From: Botryosphaeria dothidea
Taxonomy: Eukaryota; Ascomycota; Dothideomycetes; Botryosphaeriales; Botryosphaeriaceae
Length of the DNA stretch: 64,000 bases
Direction of reading: 5' to 3'
Assembly: GCA_011503125.2 (NCBI GenBank)
Contig: WWBZ02000062.1
Span: forward strand, 2,852,001 to 2,916,000
The notes under the pieces are model-generated. The model saw only the letters and a list, made by a program, of their open reading frames with translations. It was not told the origin of the DNA and did no database searches. Both the position numbers and the translations under genes were made by a program. Shown here piece by piece: positions 9,969 through 21,627 of this stretch. Position 1 is the stretch's first letter, and every line of letters begins with the position of its first letter.

Positions 9969-10805
9969 ATGCCGACCAAGCCCACCGTCGTGCTGGTCCC
10001 AGGTGCCTGGCACATCGAGCACACCTACCACAAACTCGTCCCCGACCTCGAGCGCCGCGGCTACCCTACTCTCGCCATCCGCAACCCCTCCGTGGGCCAG
10101 CCCGCCCGCGACGGCCTCGTCCAAGAAGACGCCACCCACCTGCGCAGCGTGATCGATCCCCTGCTCGCGGAGGGCAAAGAAGTCCTTGTCGTCGCGCACT
10201 CGTACGGCGGCAGCGTGCTGTCGCCATCACTAGCCGACTACGCCTGGAAGAAAGGCGAAAAGGGCAGAGTGCTGGGCCTGGTGTACATCGCCGCCTTCCT
10301 GCTCCCCGTGGGAAAGAGCCTCGGCGCGATCATGTATCCGCCGGATGGCAGCGACAGCCCGCTGAAGATGGACGAGGTACACATATATAAAGCATCCCCC
10401 CCATGCCCCGAACTCTCATTACTCACCAGGCCCTCGCAGAACGGCTTCCTCCAGCCCCCCGACCCGCACGTCTTCTACAACGACCTGCCCGAAGAGGAGC
10501 AACAAGAGCTGCAAAAGCACCTCCTCCCCAACCCGGGCAACGTCGGCCACGAGCCCGGCAAGGGGGAGCCGTGGAAGCGCGTACCCGCCGTGTACATCAA
10601 GTGCTCCAAGGACGTCATACTGCCTCCGCCGGTGCAGCAGGCGATGCTGGACGAGGTGGGCGCAAATCCCGATTATGAAGTGCGCGTTGTTGAGTTGGAC
10701 TCGTCGCACTCGCCGATGCTAAGCATGCCGGCCAAGGTGGGGGATGCGATCGTGTTGGCTGAGGAGTTGGGGAGGAAGAAGTTGAAGGAGGAGGGGCTGG
10801 ATTGA
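9969..10805 (+). CDS. Alpha/beta hydrolase
   Basis: A serine hydrolase of the EstC/methylesterase-like alpha/beta fold. The N-terminus has VVLVPGAWH (oxyanion strand). The nucleophile elbow is AHSYGG with Ser78, and a C-terminal LDSSHSP carries the likely catalytic His. There is no signal peptide, so it is probably cytosolic. I place one 63-nt intron at 10377-10439 (GTACAC...CGCAG), giving 257 residues. Read through, the frame stays open and gives 278 residues with an odd insert rich in Pro and Cys. The family usually lacks such an insert at this point, which favours splicing. The exon-2 restart NGFLQPPDPHVFYNDLP matches the usual cap region. The substrate (ester, lactone or amide) cannot be inferred. 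It is convergent with THO2, 512 bp away. Confidence 0.88.
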   Translation: MPTKPTVVLVPGAWHIEHTYHKLVPDLERRGYPTLAIRNPSVGQPARDGLVQEDATHLRSVIDPLLAEGKEVLVVAHSYGGSVLSPSLADYAWKKGEKGRVLGLVYIAAFLLPVGKSLGAIMYPPDGSDSPLKMDEVHIYKASPPCPELSLLTRPSQNGFLQPPDPHVFYNDLPEEEQQELQKHLLPNPGNVGHEPGKGEPWKRVPAVYIKCSKDVILPPPVQQAMLDEVGANPDYEVRVVELDSSHSPMLSMPAKVGDAIVLAEELGRKKLKEEGLD

Positions 10806-11317
10806 TTGAAGGATAGAGAGAAGAGAACTTAACGATAACTTATGTTAAAACGGACGACACAGACGAGAATCACCAGTGTAGAAACGAATGCACCCGAATA
10901 ATCCTCGCCCATTTCGCTCTTTTCATTTTCTCCTCTCGATCACAAATACCTCGGACCATCTCCCTGCTACTCCAAATCACCGCCCCTGTTCATTCGCTCG
11001 TTCATCGAAGAGCTTATGGCAAGAAAAAAAGACCCTGCGACTCAAGCTGTACGCCCATCAATGCAATAATATCCGACCGTGTCCCATGATTGTTCCTCCT
11101 TCGGAAATACAGGTGGAGATGAAAAGAAGAAGAAGAAGAAGAAGAAGAAGAGAAAAGGCACATCCGCCCTGAAAAAGAAATCGAATATGAGAAGAACCGT
11201 CCACCCTTCTTCATCCCTCATTCGGGCAAGACGATATCAAAAAAAAAGAACAGGAACAACCTGAGTGTAATCGCTGAAAACCTGTCCCTCATATACTTTT
11301 TTCTGCGCACTCAACAC
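10806..11317. other. Shared 3' flank of hydrolase and THO2
   Basis: A tail-to-tail spacer with no gene. It contains an (AAG)n microsatellite and several A-rich tracts. Confidence 0.5.
11124..11151 (+). repeat. (AAG)n microsatellite
   Basis: About nine AAG/AGA units run in the 3' spacer between two convergent genes. They are seen directly and are not coding. Confidence 0.85.
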
Positions 11318-14300
11318 TCAACCCCTATCTTCCCTCTCCCTCCCCCTCCTCGGCCTCTTACTGCTCCCACTCTCAGCAGCAGCAGCAGCAGCAGCAGCAG
11401 CACTACCATGCGCACCACCATGCGCACCGCCATCCACATCTGCCCCGCCCCTATTCCTCTTCCTCTCGCCCCTCGACTCTCTCGGCTCTCTCTCCCCCCT
11501 ATCACCAGTCCTACTCTCCCTTCCCTCCCGATGATGCGAGGACGAAGAAGGCTCTCTCGGCTCCCTCATCTCCCTACCAGAAGACCTGCTATTCCCGCCA
11601 TCCGGTCCATTCCGCATACTCCTCGCACCACCTCCTTCACCATTCTGCGGCCCACCACCGTATGGGCCCGACGGGACACCACTGCCATCATCGCCCCAGC
11701 TCTCACGTGGGCCACCACGCTTTTCGCGGTGACCGCCGCCCTCACGCTCATCGTTCCCGCTGCGACCGCTACGACGACTCTCGCGCGGCGGTGGCGGCGG
11801 CGGAGGAGGCACGTCGCCGGGCGCAGCAGCACCTCCGCGCTTGTCCCTGCTGCTTCCGCCTTCGCGGTCACGCGGGCTGGTCGACCTGTGGCGGCCGGAG
11901 CGGCGCTCGCCCCTGTCGCGACGGCTGCGGTGATCGCGCTCATCGCCGCCTGCTTCTCCGCCGCCGGGGCCCCTCGGTAGGAGGTCCGGTCTACCGTCAC
12001 TGCCACCGCGAGGAGGAGCGTCCAGGTGCAGTGGGACTGGCGTGGAAGGCTGCGAGTGTGCGGGGGAGTTAGTGCCACCGGGACGGCCACCACCGGCGCG
12101 GCCGCGGATGGAGGCACCGCGGTCAGAGGTAGAAGTGCTGGGATCGTTGCGGTAGCCGGATGATGTGTTGCTTTGCAGCATGTTGTTGATGCCGGCAAAG
12201 CGCTTGTCTTCCTGACGGCGCTCGGACGAGGAGGCTGGGCCTGTGGGTGGGTTACGGCCGGTTGGCGACGTAAGTGCGGGACCACTGTTGGACTGTCTGT
12301 GAGAGCCACGGGGGCCTGATGGAGGGAATGATGATGATGGAGCGGGCATATCACTCCGCGCGCCTGGAATTTGTCTCAAGCGATCGGGGTGAATACCCGA
12401 AGTATCGGCGCCTTGCTCGTTCGATGGAGTTGGAGGGCGTTGATCGTACGATTCCCGAAACTCCCTCCTGTCGGCATTGGGTCCAGATGGCGGGCCACGC
12501 TCGCTAATAGGAGATTGAGGAACTGAGCCGGACTGGTTCCTGCCACCCCTAGCACCGCCTCTGCCGCGAGGACCTGAGGGTGGTGGTGGGTCTGGAGCGT
12601 TGAGGCGGCCATAACTGGGATCGGACGAACGAGGTGGCATGAAGTCCTGGTTCAGCCGGCCATGGTTGGGGTCTGCTGGAGGTGGACGCGGTGTCGAAGG
12701 TTCAAAGAGTTCACGACCACCACGGCTAGGCGGGCCCGAGTAATCGCCTCTGGTGGGACGATCACTGCGAGGGCCGGTAGGCGGAATTGAGTTGGGGTCG
12801 TCACGACGATCGCGGCTGGATGGGTAGCTGGGAGGGAGGCGATCTTGGCTTGGGGGACCACGCTCATCACGATAGTCGTCCCGAGGTGGGAATGCAGGTG
12901 CACGCTCGTCTCCACGTCGGGGAGAGTGAGGCCTAGAGCCCCTGTCACGACGGCCGTCTCTGTCTGACCTGAAGTTCTCAGGGCGACGTGGTCCAGCTTC
13001 TGCGTCGATCAAAGCCGCACGATCCGGGTTGATACCGGTTCGATCGCCGGGACCAGATGGCCTATCAGGTAGCTGGCCAGGTCCAGCACGCTCATTGAAC
13101 CTGCCGGCGCGATCAGGGTGCTGGTAAGGACCGACAGAAGGCGGTGGCATTGAGCCAGACTGCCAGTTGCGTCCATCTCCAGGTTGGCCTTGCTGATCAA
13201 ATGGAGGGCGGCCACGCGGGCCGTCACTGGGCGGATCGAATGGACGACCGCGTGGCGGAGGTTCATTCCATTGCGGAGGAGCCCTACCACTTTGACGAGG
13301 CAGAGGTCTTCCTCTGTCGTCCTCCCACGCTTCTCTGGGTCCCTGCCACTGAGGCTCGCGTCGGTCGCGATCCATGTGGGTTACACCTGGACTCCTGCTG
13401 CGGGGTCGACGGCTAGAAGAGCCATCTCGAGTGCGATCTGGGAAATCTCGCGGCACATCTCCAGGGCGTTCAAGGCGACCGTAGTCATGGTTGGGCGGAC
13501 CGCGTCCGTCATGTCTCGGTGGGCGTTCTCCTTGTCTCTCACCCATTCGATTCCTAGGAGGTTGAGTGTCCGGTCTGTTTGGCAGTGCGTGAGGTTGACG
13601 ACCACCGGCAGGCCCAGATGGTTGATTCCTGCCAGTATCCGGGCGAGAATGTGGACCTTGGCCGGGTGGTGCCGGAGTCGAGGGCTTGGAGTCTGCATGA
13701 GGACCTCTGCTCGAAAGCTGTGTTGATCCCGGTCCAGGGGTGCTGGCCTTTGAATCTCCCGCCGTGCTGTCCTTCTCACCTCCTGCCACAGGAACTGTCA
13801 CTTTGTCGACTCTCCCCTTCTTATCGTCGATCTCACCGTCTTCAGCATCCATGTCTCCCTTCGTCCCATTTGTTGTAGCCCCGTTGCTGTGCCCGAAGCT
13901 GTCAGAATGTGTGTCGAGGGCAACGAGGAATCCGGAAAATACTCACGAGTGCGGAGAAGGCTTGAATTCGGGGGCGGATGCATTGAGCTTGGCTTGGACA
14001 GGCTGTGGCGTACTTGCACCTTCGGTAGTGGCCCGACTGGCGGGCTTCTGTGCCGAGTTGGGATCGGCCTGCTTGAACTGCTTAGTATAGATGTAATGGT
14101 TCGTTGAAGGATTAAAAGTTGGACCCACCAGCTTGAAAGCCTGGGGAAGCATCCATTGACTCTCTGTTTTCTTGAGAGGGCCAATGAGAGACGTTGCCTT
14201 GAGCTTGACATCGTCCCTTGGATCTTCCTTTCCTAACTTCATTATGCTCTCCAGCATCTGTTTGCCCATGAAGTTGATGATGGGGAAATTCTCGTGGATA

Positions 14301-17300
14301 GCATTTAGGACGATGATGGCGTTGACGATGTGCATGTACTCTCCGCCAGTGAGACAGGCTTTGAGAGCATTGTTGAGGCTGACATGCCATTTGTAGAGCA
14401 GACGTCGATAGTCCTCGTAAGTAAGGAAGGTTTCTGGCTGCTTTTCCTCGTTGAACTTCCGAGCAAACCCAGGCAGATCTTTCTTCTGACCATAGGCCTG
14501 TTTCTCGTAGGAAGACGAATCAGCATGCCACTTACGAAGTTCTTGGAGAAGCTGGTTAAGGAAGCGACCCAGGTTTTCAGCCTCTCTCTGAGTGCAAATG
14601 AAGATAAGTGCTGTCAGTTGCTTCTCCCTAAGGATTCGATCAATGAGGAACATGGTACGGAAGCCCGGTGTGCCAGCGGAGTGCAGGTAGAAGAGCATGC
14701 GGTAGACGTATTGGGCGTCGAATGGCGAAAGAAGTAGACGAGGGAGAAAACACTCCTGGATGATGTTGTCATGAAGGGCTGGGCTCATTGCAAGCTTGTG
14801 CTTGGCAAACCAATGGCTCTTTTCCTTCTGCAGCCGTGTGCGGACCATTTGGTATGCCTGAACTTGGGCCTTCATCTCAGCCCTCAACCGATCCAGCAGA
14901 TCGTTGAGCTCCTTCTTCTTCGTGTCCCTCTTCTTGATACCTGCTACAGAAACGTCTGATCGATCTGAGATGACCGCAGAAATCTTCTGGTTGATAGATT
15001 TGAACTCATCGTCGTAGCCTGCAGTAGGCACATGGATGTCGTTGAGGGACAGCTGCCAGAAAGTTGCGTAGAAAGAGAGGCTCATCTTGTCCTCAAAGTT
15101 TTCGGGCAATGTCGTCCTTAACCTCTCCATAAGCTCCTTGATGACAGGATGCCAGGGTTCGTCCGCGGTGGCAGGCGTCGGAGTGGATCCCGAAGGAGTG
15201 GGAGCAGCAACGGCTACTTCTTGTTTCTCGTCCCTTTCTTCCTTGACGGGCGTCTCTTCTTTCACTTCACCATTCGTCTCTTCCCCCTTCTCCTGGTCCT
15301 CTTCTGGCGCATCAGCCATATCAACATCACCGTTGGCAGTTGGCTTCTCTTGGCTCTCGGCCTTGGTCTCCTCCTTGTTCTTCCCCTGCTCTTCCTTTAG
15401 CTTCTTCTCTTCATCCGCGTTTGCCATATCAATCTCGAGCACAGCTTGCGACAGACTGTGTCTACTAACAGCAAATGCAAAGTCTGCATCTACACCAAAC
15501 TCTTTCATCAAAGAAACGACATCGGGAATAGCAGCATCGAACTCCTTAGTCGAGAGATTAGATCTGAGAACCGCGAGATACTGGAAGAATACTTGGGTGA
15601 GTTTGTCAAGATTGGCAGCCAAAGGCTTGAGAGGGGCTTCGGCCGCAGCCTCGGAATGAGGATACAGCTGATGCTCCTGTGCGATGGCAATGAGCAACAC
15701 TCCTGCCAGTCCAGGTTCGGTCAAAGCCTTCAGGAGACGCTTGGCAGGTCCTCTGAAACTGGGCTGGTTGCGGAAATCTTGGATGGTCTCCAGGATCTGA
15801 GCTTGGAGAAGATCACCACCAGCCATAGCCAGGAGCTGCTTATCGTTGAAGCTAGGGGCGGCGGGAATGCCGGTCATTTGCGTCATGATTTGTTCCAAAA
15901 CTTCCAAGTCCGTGGAGTTGCCGTTCTTCAGCTGGTAAATGACATACTGCAGGATGGGCGTGGCGTTCATGACTGTGTACCGCTTGAAAACGCTACCAGC
16001 AAAGAAGGCAAGAGATTGCAACCAGGGACTGATGAGCATGCCGTCTTCCTGTTGGCGACTGCGTCCCTTTCCGCCAAGCGAGGTCATTAGAGACCATGTC
16101 AGGACGTCGTAGCCGAGGTAGGTAAAGTACCGACCGCATTCCACGATGACTTGGACGAGATTGTTGTATGACTCGATCTGGTTGAGAGCAACCTTGAAGA
16201 CGATTCCAGGAGACGAGTATGCCACCTTTGCCAATGCTCTGGCCATCTGTTTCGTGTTGGTCTTGCTGATACGCTTCAGAACGTCCTTCGTCTCCGCGGT
16301 CGACTGGTCGAATGCGGACTTGATATCTGGATTTCTTGATGTTGCGCCGGTGTACCATTCTGCATAGATGGAGTACCGGGTCGCCGTGGGGAATAGCTTC
16401 AGAAGATCGAAAACTTCGTTGACGACGCCAGGGTTAGCCTTCGTCAAGCTAAGAGCTGGGACCAGTAGTCTCTTGCAGAGATCGATCCAGCGGGAGAAAT
16501 TCTCCTCTGAGGCATCGTTTGCCAAACTCCACTTGCCAATACGGGCCAGCTTCGTCAGCAGAGCGGGATCTTGACCGATCTTAACTCCCGAGAAATTGAG
16601 AAAAGAGCTGCAGAGCAGAAAAAAGTCATCGACCGTCTGGCAGACTGGGACATTGTTGGACCAGTCTTCCCAGTAGAACCGGTAATCGACAATCTGAGAG
16701 TCATTGTGGGAACCCTGCTTCTCCACAGAGGCCCAGCGCAAAGTCCTTCGTGGCGGAGGATCAATGCTCTTCAGCTCGCCCTTCTCCGCACCACCCTTCT
16801 CTACCTCCGGCTTTTTGACAAGTCTGACTTGATCGCGGCCCTGCAGGGGTTGTAATGCATTGTACACCTTGTTGATGCTATGGTGCAAGAGACGGTGAAT
16901 GTACTCAGGCAGATCGGGATGAACGTCGGGCAACCAAGGGAATTTGCCCAGGATGTATAACGATTCGGGGATGGCGCCGATACAAAGCAAACTCTTGAGA
17001 AGAGCGATCTTCTGGTCTGTAGGCTCACCGAGCGGGTCATTACTGCCCTCCTCAGGCCTCTCAGACTTTGGAGTAGCGGATTTGTCGTCAGGTTTTGCGG
17101 AAGATGCCCGGCTGCTCTCAGCTTCGCGTAACCTTGACGCTACCGTAGGAGCCGGTAGTGTGTCATCTGCCAAAGCTCCTGCCATGGCAAGCGCATTGAG
17201 CTGACCACCGCCGGGTCTATTCCTCCTCTCTCGCTCTTCCTTCTCCTTCAATAGTTTCTCCTTCACTTCGGTCATGTCCTTGTCCAGGGGGTAAAGGTGT

Positions 17301-18949
17301 AGGTATAGGTCGCGTAGTGATATGAAGCCGATCTTGATGAGCAGGGCTGCAAGGAAGACCAGGTTCTCAGGAAACCTGTCTTCAGGATCTCTTGCGGAGG
17401 ATGCATAGAAGCGAAGCTTGAAACCGAGAAGCTGTGCGGCTACACGGTTTCCAGGCGGCGGTAGGGTCTTCGTTACGGCCATCCACTCTTTGTTGTACTC
17501 AGCCTCTGTGATGTCCTCTGGCTTCGCTCCGTCTCTCATCCCCTTCTCCCTCTCGGCCTTTTCGAGTTTCTCGGCGATGCTCTCTCCAGTCTCCAGAGTT
17601 ATCTCTCCGTTGATAATGCGGCGCCCCCCAAGCTCGAAGAAGGCTGCGAGTCCCACTTCCCTTACTCGCCCCCAAAACTTCCTATCTCTTTCTTCACACA
17701 GTTCTTGAATTTCCGCAACATCGTTCTCTGTGTGTTGGTAACCTGAAGCCCCAGGTTGTGCCCATCTCGGTAACGACTCGATACCAAGGGTCTCCCATCC
17801 CAGGTTTTCATATGATTTCTCCTCCGGCCACCACGAACTTGCACGCATGAACTTGACAAAGAAACGGTAGTGCCTGATCATGAGGTTGGCGAACACATCC
17901 AACGTCACATCCAAAGCACGTCCAACATCCAGGTCGAAAGCGCCAATCAATGCCTTTACTCGTTGGAAAGCAGCTGCTGCAGCGGCCCATGTCGGCTCCT
18001 CGTTGTTGGAGGTCGTAAAGTACTCGGTCATCAGCTTTGCATAACCTTCGGATTCCTCGCGGAGCAGATTGTAGTTGGACTGGCGATAGAGCTGGTTGGT
18101 GGCGATACGGGTACCCATCCTCTCGAAGGTCTTCCGGACCATGCCCAACTCTTGCAATTGCGATATGTCCAGCTCCTCCTTCATCTGCATTGGTGGAATC
18201 CCGGTGGCCACGAGGAGGTCCCAGAGGCCGCGAGTAACCGAATCCAAGCTGGTCGAAACCGCAACGGTGTCGAGAAACATGGATGCATTTTCCGCAGCAG
18301 CTTCCCCGGCCTCGGCCAAAACTTCCTTGATAAACCGTCCTGCATCTGCCGGGTCTATCCTGTCATCCAGACCAGCTCTAACCACCTCTTGGAAAATGAT
18401 GCTCAGCGTCAAGTCATCTTCCTTCTCTTGAGCTTGTACCGCTGCTTCCAGGACTGCCTTCCTACCCGAAGTCCTCCATGCCGCCTTCTGCTCATCCGTT
18501 ATGTGCTGGTACACGAACTTGATCGGCGGCTTCGCGGCGGGAGGCTGCTGCACGGGCTGCGGCGGGGGAGCAGGACGCTCCTGGGGCATGGGAGGGCGCG
18601 CGGACGCCTGCGCTGAAGGCGGACGGGCCATGGTCTGGGTGGGCGAGGGCGGATTGTTAGTGTCCGGCCGGGAGAGCGACGACGGGCTGGCCCTCGAGAC
18701 TGGAGACTGCGCGTTAGAGCCACCGGTGACTGGGCTGCCAGTTTCTCGCTCACCGCGGCCGCGCGCTCCTCCGCGGCTGTCCCTCCGACCTCCCCGGCCG
18801 CCACGGCCGCCATTGCCGGCATACTGGTTCTGCTGCGCGAGGTTGAGGTTCTGCGGCCGGTGAGGCGACGGCCGTCCGACGCCATCACCAGTATCCTGCG
18901 AGTTGTAAGGCCCTCGCTCAGACCGCTTGCGCTTGATAGGCGGCGGCAT
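11318..18949 (-). CDS. THO2: THO complex subunit 2 (THOC2)
   Basis: A predicted 2527-residue protein from two exons, 18949-13947 and 13898-11318, with a 48-bp intron (GTGAGT...CTGACAG). THO2 is the scaffold of the nuclear THO complex, which packages nascent mRNA for export and limits R-loops. The N-terminus is basic (PPPIKRKRSER) and RGG/Pro-rich. The middle THOC2 domain lies near residues 890-965 (QMARALAKVAYSSPGIVFK, YFTYLGYDVLTWSLMTSLGG). A Glu/Lys-rich acidic linker runs from about 1170 to 1250. The conserved C-terminal Tho2 domain covers about 1330-1620 (ELNDLLDRLRAEM, CFLPRLLLSPFDAQYVYRM, FYLHSAGTPGFRTM). Exon 2 is a disordered tail of about 860 residues, dense in Arg, Asp, Pro, Ser and Gly, with RGG and SPR-like repeats and a run of Ala coded by a CAG/CTG repeat. 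The start at 18949 is the first ATG of the frame. Confidence 0.92.
11374..11402 (-). repeat. CAG/CTG trinucleotide repeat coding poly-Ala
   Basis: Nine to ten units of CAG on the plus strand are read as GCT/GCA-type Ala codons on the minus strand near the THO2 C-terminus. The run is in frame, and length changes in threes would be tolerated. Confidence 0.85.
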
Positions 18950-19688
18950 TGTTGAGGGTGGGTGGGGGAAGCTAGCCTTGCGGCGGGCTGATGGTGGGTG
19001 CTGTTACGGTGCGCATTCAAGGTGGCTTTGAAGCGTGAGTGAGGTCGAGTTCGCGAACAAACTGAAGCTGCGATAACGTCGGCTGCGGCGCTGCGCGGGC
19101 GGGCAGCGATGGCGGGACCCTCGGGCGAAGTCGAATTAAAGTGAGAAAAGGTGTCGGGGAGAAAAAAGGAAAGTTTGCAGCCGCGAGGGTCGGCGGGGTT
19201 GTGTTGTTGGAGATGCTGAAGGTGTCGCGCTGGTGAAAGCCCGCGCGCGACGTTGCTGCCAAGACACGCGAGCCGACCAGACCAGGATGCACCACCAACT
19301 ATCGTCACCCATCCGCCAGCCGCCTATTCAAGGTTGCATGCCTTGTGCAAACAAGTCGAAACTGCTCCACCTGCGCGACGACAGCCCACGCGGGTTTCCT
19401 TTGTCCAACACCAAGCTTATACCCCTGAAGATGTCAATGCCTTCCAGCGCGCGGCCACGGTTCCAATTCCAAAAAATTTTGCGGGGCAAACAACTTTATT
19501 GAGCACTTGCATCATCACGCGGCTCATGATTATATAACGGATGTGGAAAATTCCAAGGCGCTGTATTGAGGAGCAGTGCTCAACTCGCTACGCTACTGTA
19601 AATTCAAAAATCTCACAATACTATCTTAGACCCCAATTCAAAGGAGTGGCCGGGCCTGTTCGAACTTCACGCGTCTTTTGCCAACCGC
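18950..19688. other. THO2 promoter and HEM1 3' flank
   Basis: This 739-bp spacer lies between two genes on the same (minus) strand. No gene or clear TATA box was seen. Open frames here on the minus strand are extensions past the THO2 start in other frames. Confidence 0.5.
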
Positions 19689-21627
19689 TTAAGCAGCAGC
19701 AGCAACAGCGCCGGCCGTCTCCTTCCCCTCGCGCTCGAGAACAGCCTCCAAGACGCCAGTGGCACCCTGGCCAGCCTTCATCTCATCAATGCCAAGCTGC
19801 GCATGAGTCCAAAGTGCGGCCTCCGGAGACTTTCCAGCTTCACCAACACCAATGAAGCCACCCTCAGCAGCCCACTCGCTGGTGCGCTTGATGCCAAGCT
19901 GAGTCCAAACGCTGTCAAACGCCTTGACCAGATGGTCGCGGTACTCGCGAGTGTGGCCAGGAGTGGGGGTGACACGGAGGCGCTCCTGGCCAACGGGGAC
20001 CGTTGGATAGTTGATAGCTTGCACATAGATGTCCCACTCCTCAAGAAGCTTGTCACTAGCCTTCTTGGCCAGCTCAGCATTGCCAACAAGGACAGGAACG
20101 ATGTGACTGGGGTTAGGAATGACCGGGATGTCCTTCTCAGACAGCGCATCCTTTGTGGCACGAGTGTGCAGCTGCTGAAGACGGCGGTCGCCTTGGTAGT
20201 TCATCTGATACTCAATCGCGGTCTGAGCACCGGCCATAGTCGCAGGAGGGAGCGAAGTGGTGAAGATGAAGCCAGGAGCCAGCGAACGGATGGTGTCAAC
20301 CAGCTTCGAGGAACCCGCGATGTAGCCCCCAACACATCCGTAAGCCTTACCAAGAGTACCAGTGATGATGTCAACCCTATCCATGATCGTTCCCTTGGGC
20401 TTGCCCTGGAGGTGAGCCTCGTAGTCCAGGTGCTCAGCGACACCGGCACCATGTGGGCCGTACATGCCTACGGCATGAACCTCATCCAAGAAAGTAAGAG
20501 CGCCGTACTTGTCTGCGAGATCACAGATCTCTTCAATCGGTCCAATGGATCCACACATGCTGTACACACTCTCAAAAGCAATGATCTTCGGAACATCTGG
20601 CGGGAGCGAAGCGAGCTTAGCCTCCAGGTCTGCCATGTCGTTGTGCTTAAAAACCATCTTCTTCGCACCAGAATGGCGAATACCCTGGATCATCGAGGCA
20701 TGGTTGAGGCTATCCGAGAGAATGACGCAGTCAGGAAGTTTACTGCCAAGAGTGGCCAGTGTGGCGTCGTTCGCAACATAACAGGAGGAGAACACCAAAG
20801 CGGCCTCCTTTGCGTGCAGCTTCGCAACCGTGCCCTCAAGTTCAACGGCATGCTTGTTGTGACCAGAAATATTCCTAGTACCACCAGCGCCGGCACCGTA
20901 TTTGTCAAGAGTCTCGTGCATCCTCTTCAAAACGTGCGGGTTACGGCCCATTCCAAGATAGTCATTCGAGCACCAGACCGTAACCTGGTCCTGCTCCGTT
21001 GCCATATGGGCGCGTGGAAAGTCCTTCGCAAGACGGTTGATGTTGTTGAAATAGCGGTACGACTTGTCCTTGTGCTTCTTGTCGAGCTCATTCTGGTAGA
21101 ATCCCTCGTAATCGAACTTGGCGAGCTGGGGCGTAGGCGGCTTGCCGGCGAGCTGCTGAGAAGCTTTGGGGTTCGCGGCGTTCTTGACGGGGTGGACGTT
21201 CTGGGGGAATGGGACTGCTGAAATGTCAGAATGTTAACGTCATGACACGCCGATCGCGGTTGCGACGACTTTAATGACTTAATCCGAACATACCTCTCTC
21301 GCGGCGCACAGCGCCGACATCAATAGCCTGAGCCTCCTTGGAAGAAGACGTGTGGAGCCTGGCCTTGTGGCCGACCTTCGCATGGTAGGCGCGGGTGCCA
21401 CCAAAGGCGCCGGCAAGAACAGTGTTGCCGGTGCGGGCACTCTGGACGGCAAGCGCCTTACCCATAACGGGGCAGCGGCGAGCGATAAGCTGCAGGTTGG
21501 ACATGCTGCCGCCACCGGTCGAAGCGCTGTGAGCGGCGGTCGAGGTGGAGAGGGACCTCAGGGTCGCAGGCGAGGTCTTGTGCAGGAAGGGACACATAGC
21601 CCTCGACTGGTGAAGAAGCGCCTCCAT
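19689..21627 (-). CDS. HEM1: 5-aminolevulinate synthase, mitochondrial
   Basis: This PLP enzyme condenses glycine and succinyl-CoA to 5-aminolevulinate, the first committed step of heme synthesis, in the mitochondrial matrix. Exons are 21627-21294 and 21217-19689, giving 620 residues, normal for fungi. The basic, Ser-rich N-terminus is an import signal. It carries two Cys-Pro heme-regulatory motifs, MCPFLH (Cys12) and RCPVMG (Cys52). The catalytic core begins near residue 180 ([14 protein letters not shown]) and contains [22 protein letters not shown] and GTLGKAYG with the PLP lysine at about 402. The intron acceptor is a NAGNAG (TTTCAGCAG), so two forms differing by one residue are possible. 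The start at 21627 gives the usual MEALLHQSR opening. An inverted CCAAT box stands 220 bp upstream. Confidence 0.97.

Noticed and set aside
19803..21221. 472-codon open frame antisense to HEM1
   Set aside because: It mirrors HEM1 codons with GC-rich third positions and has no domain of its own. HEM1 is certain on the other strand.
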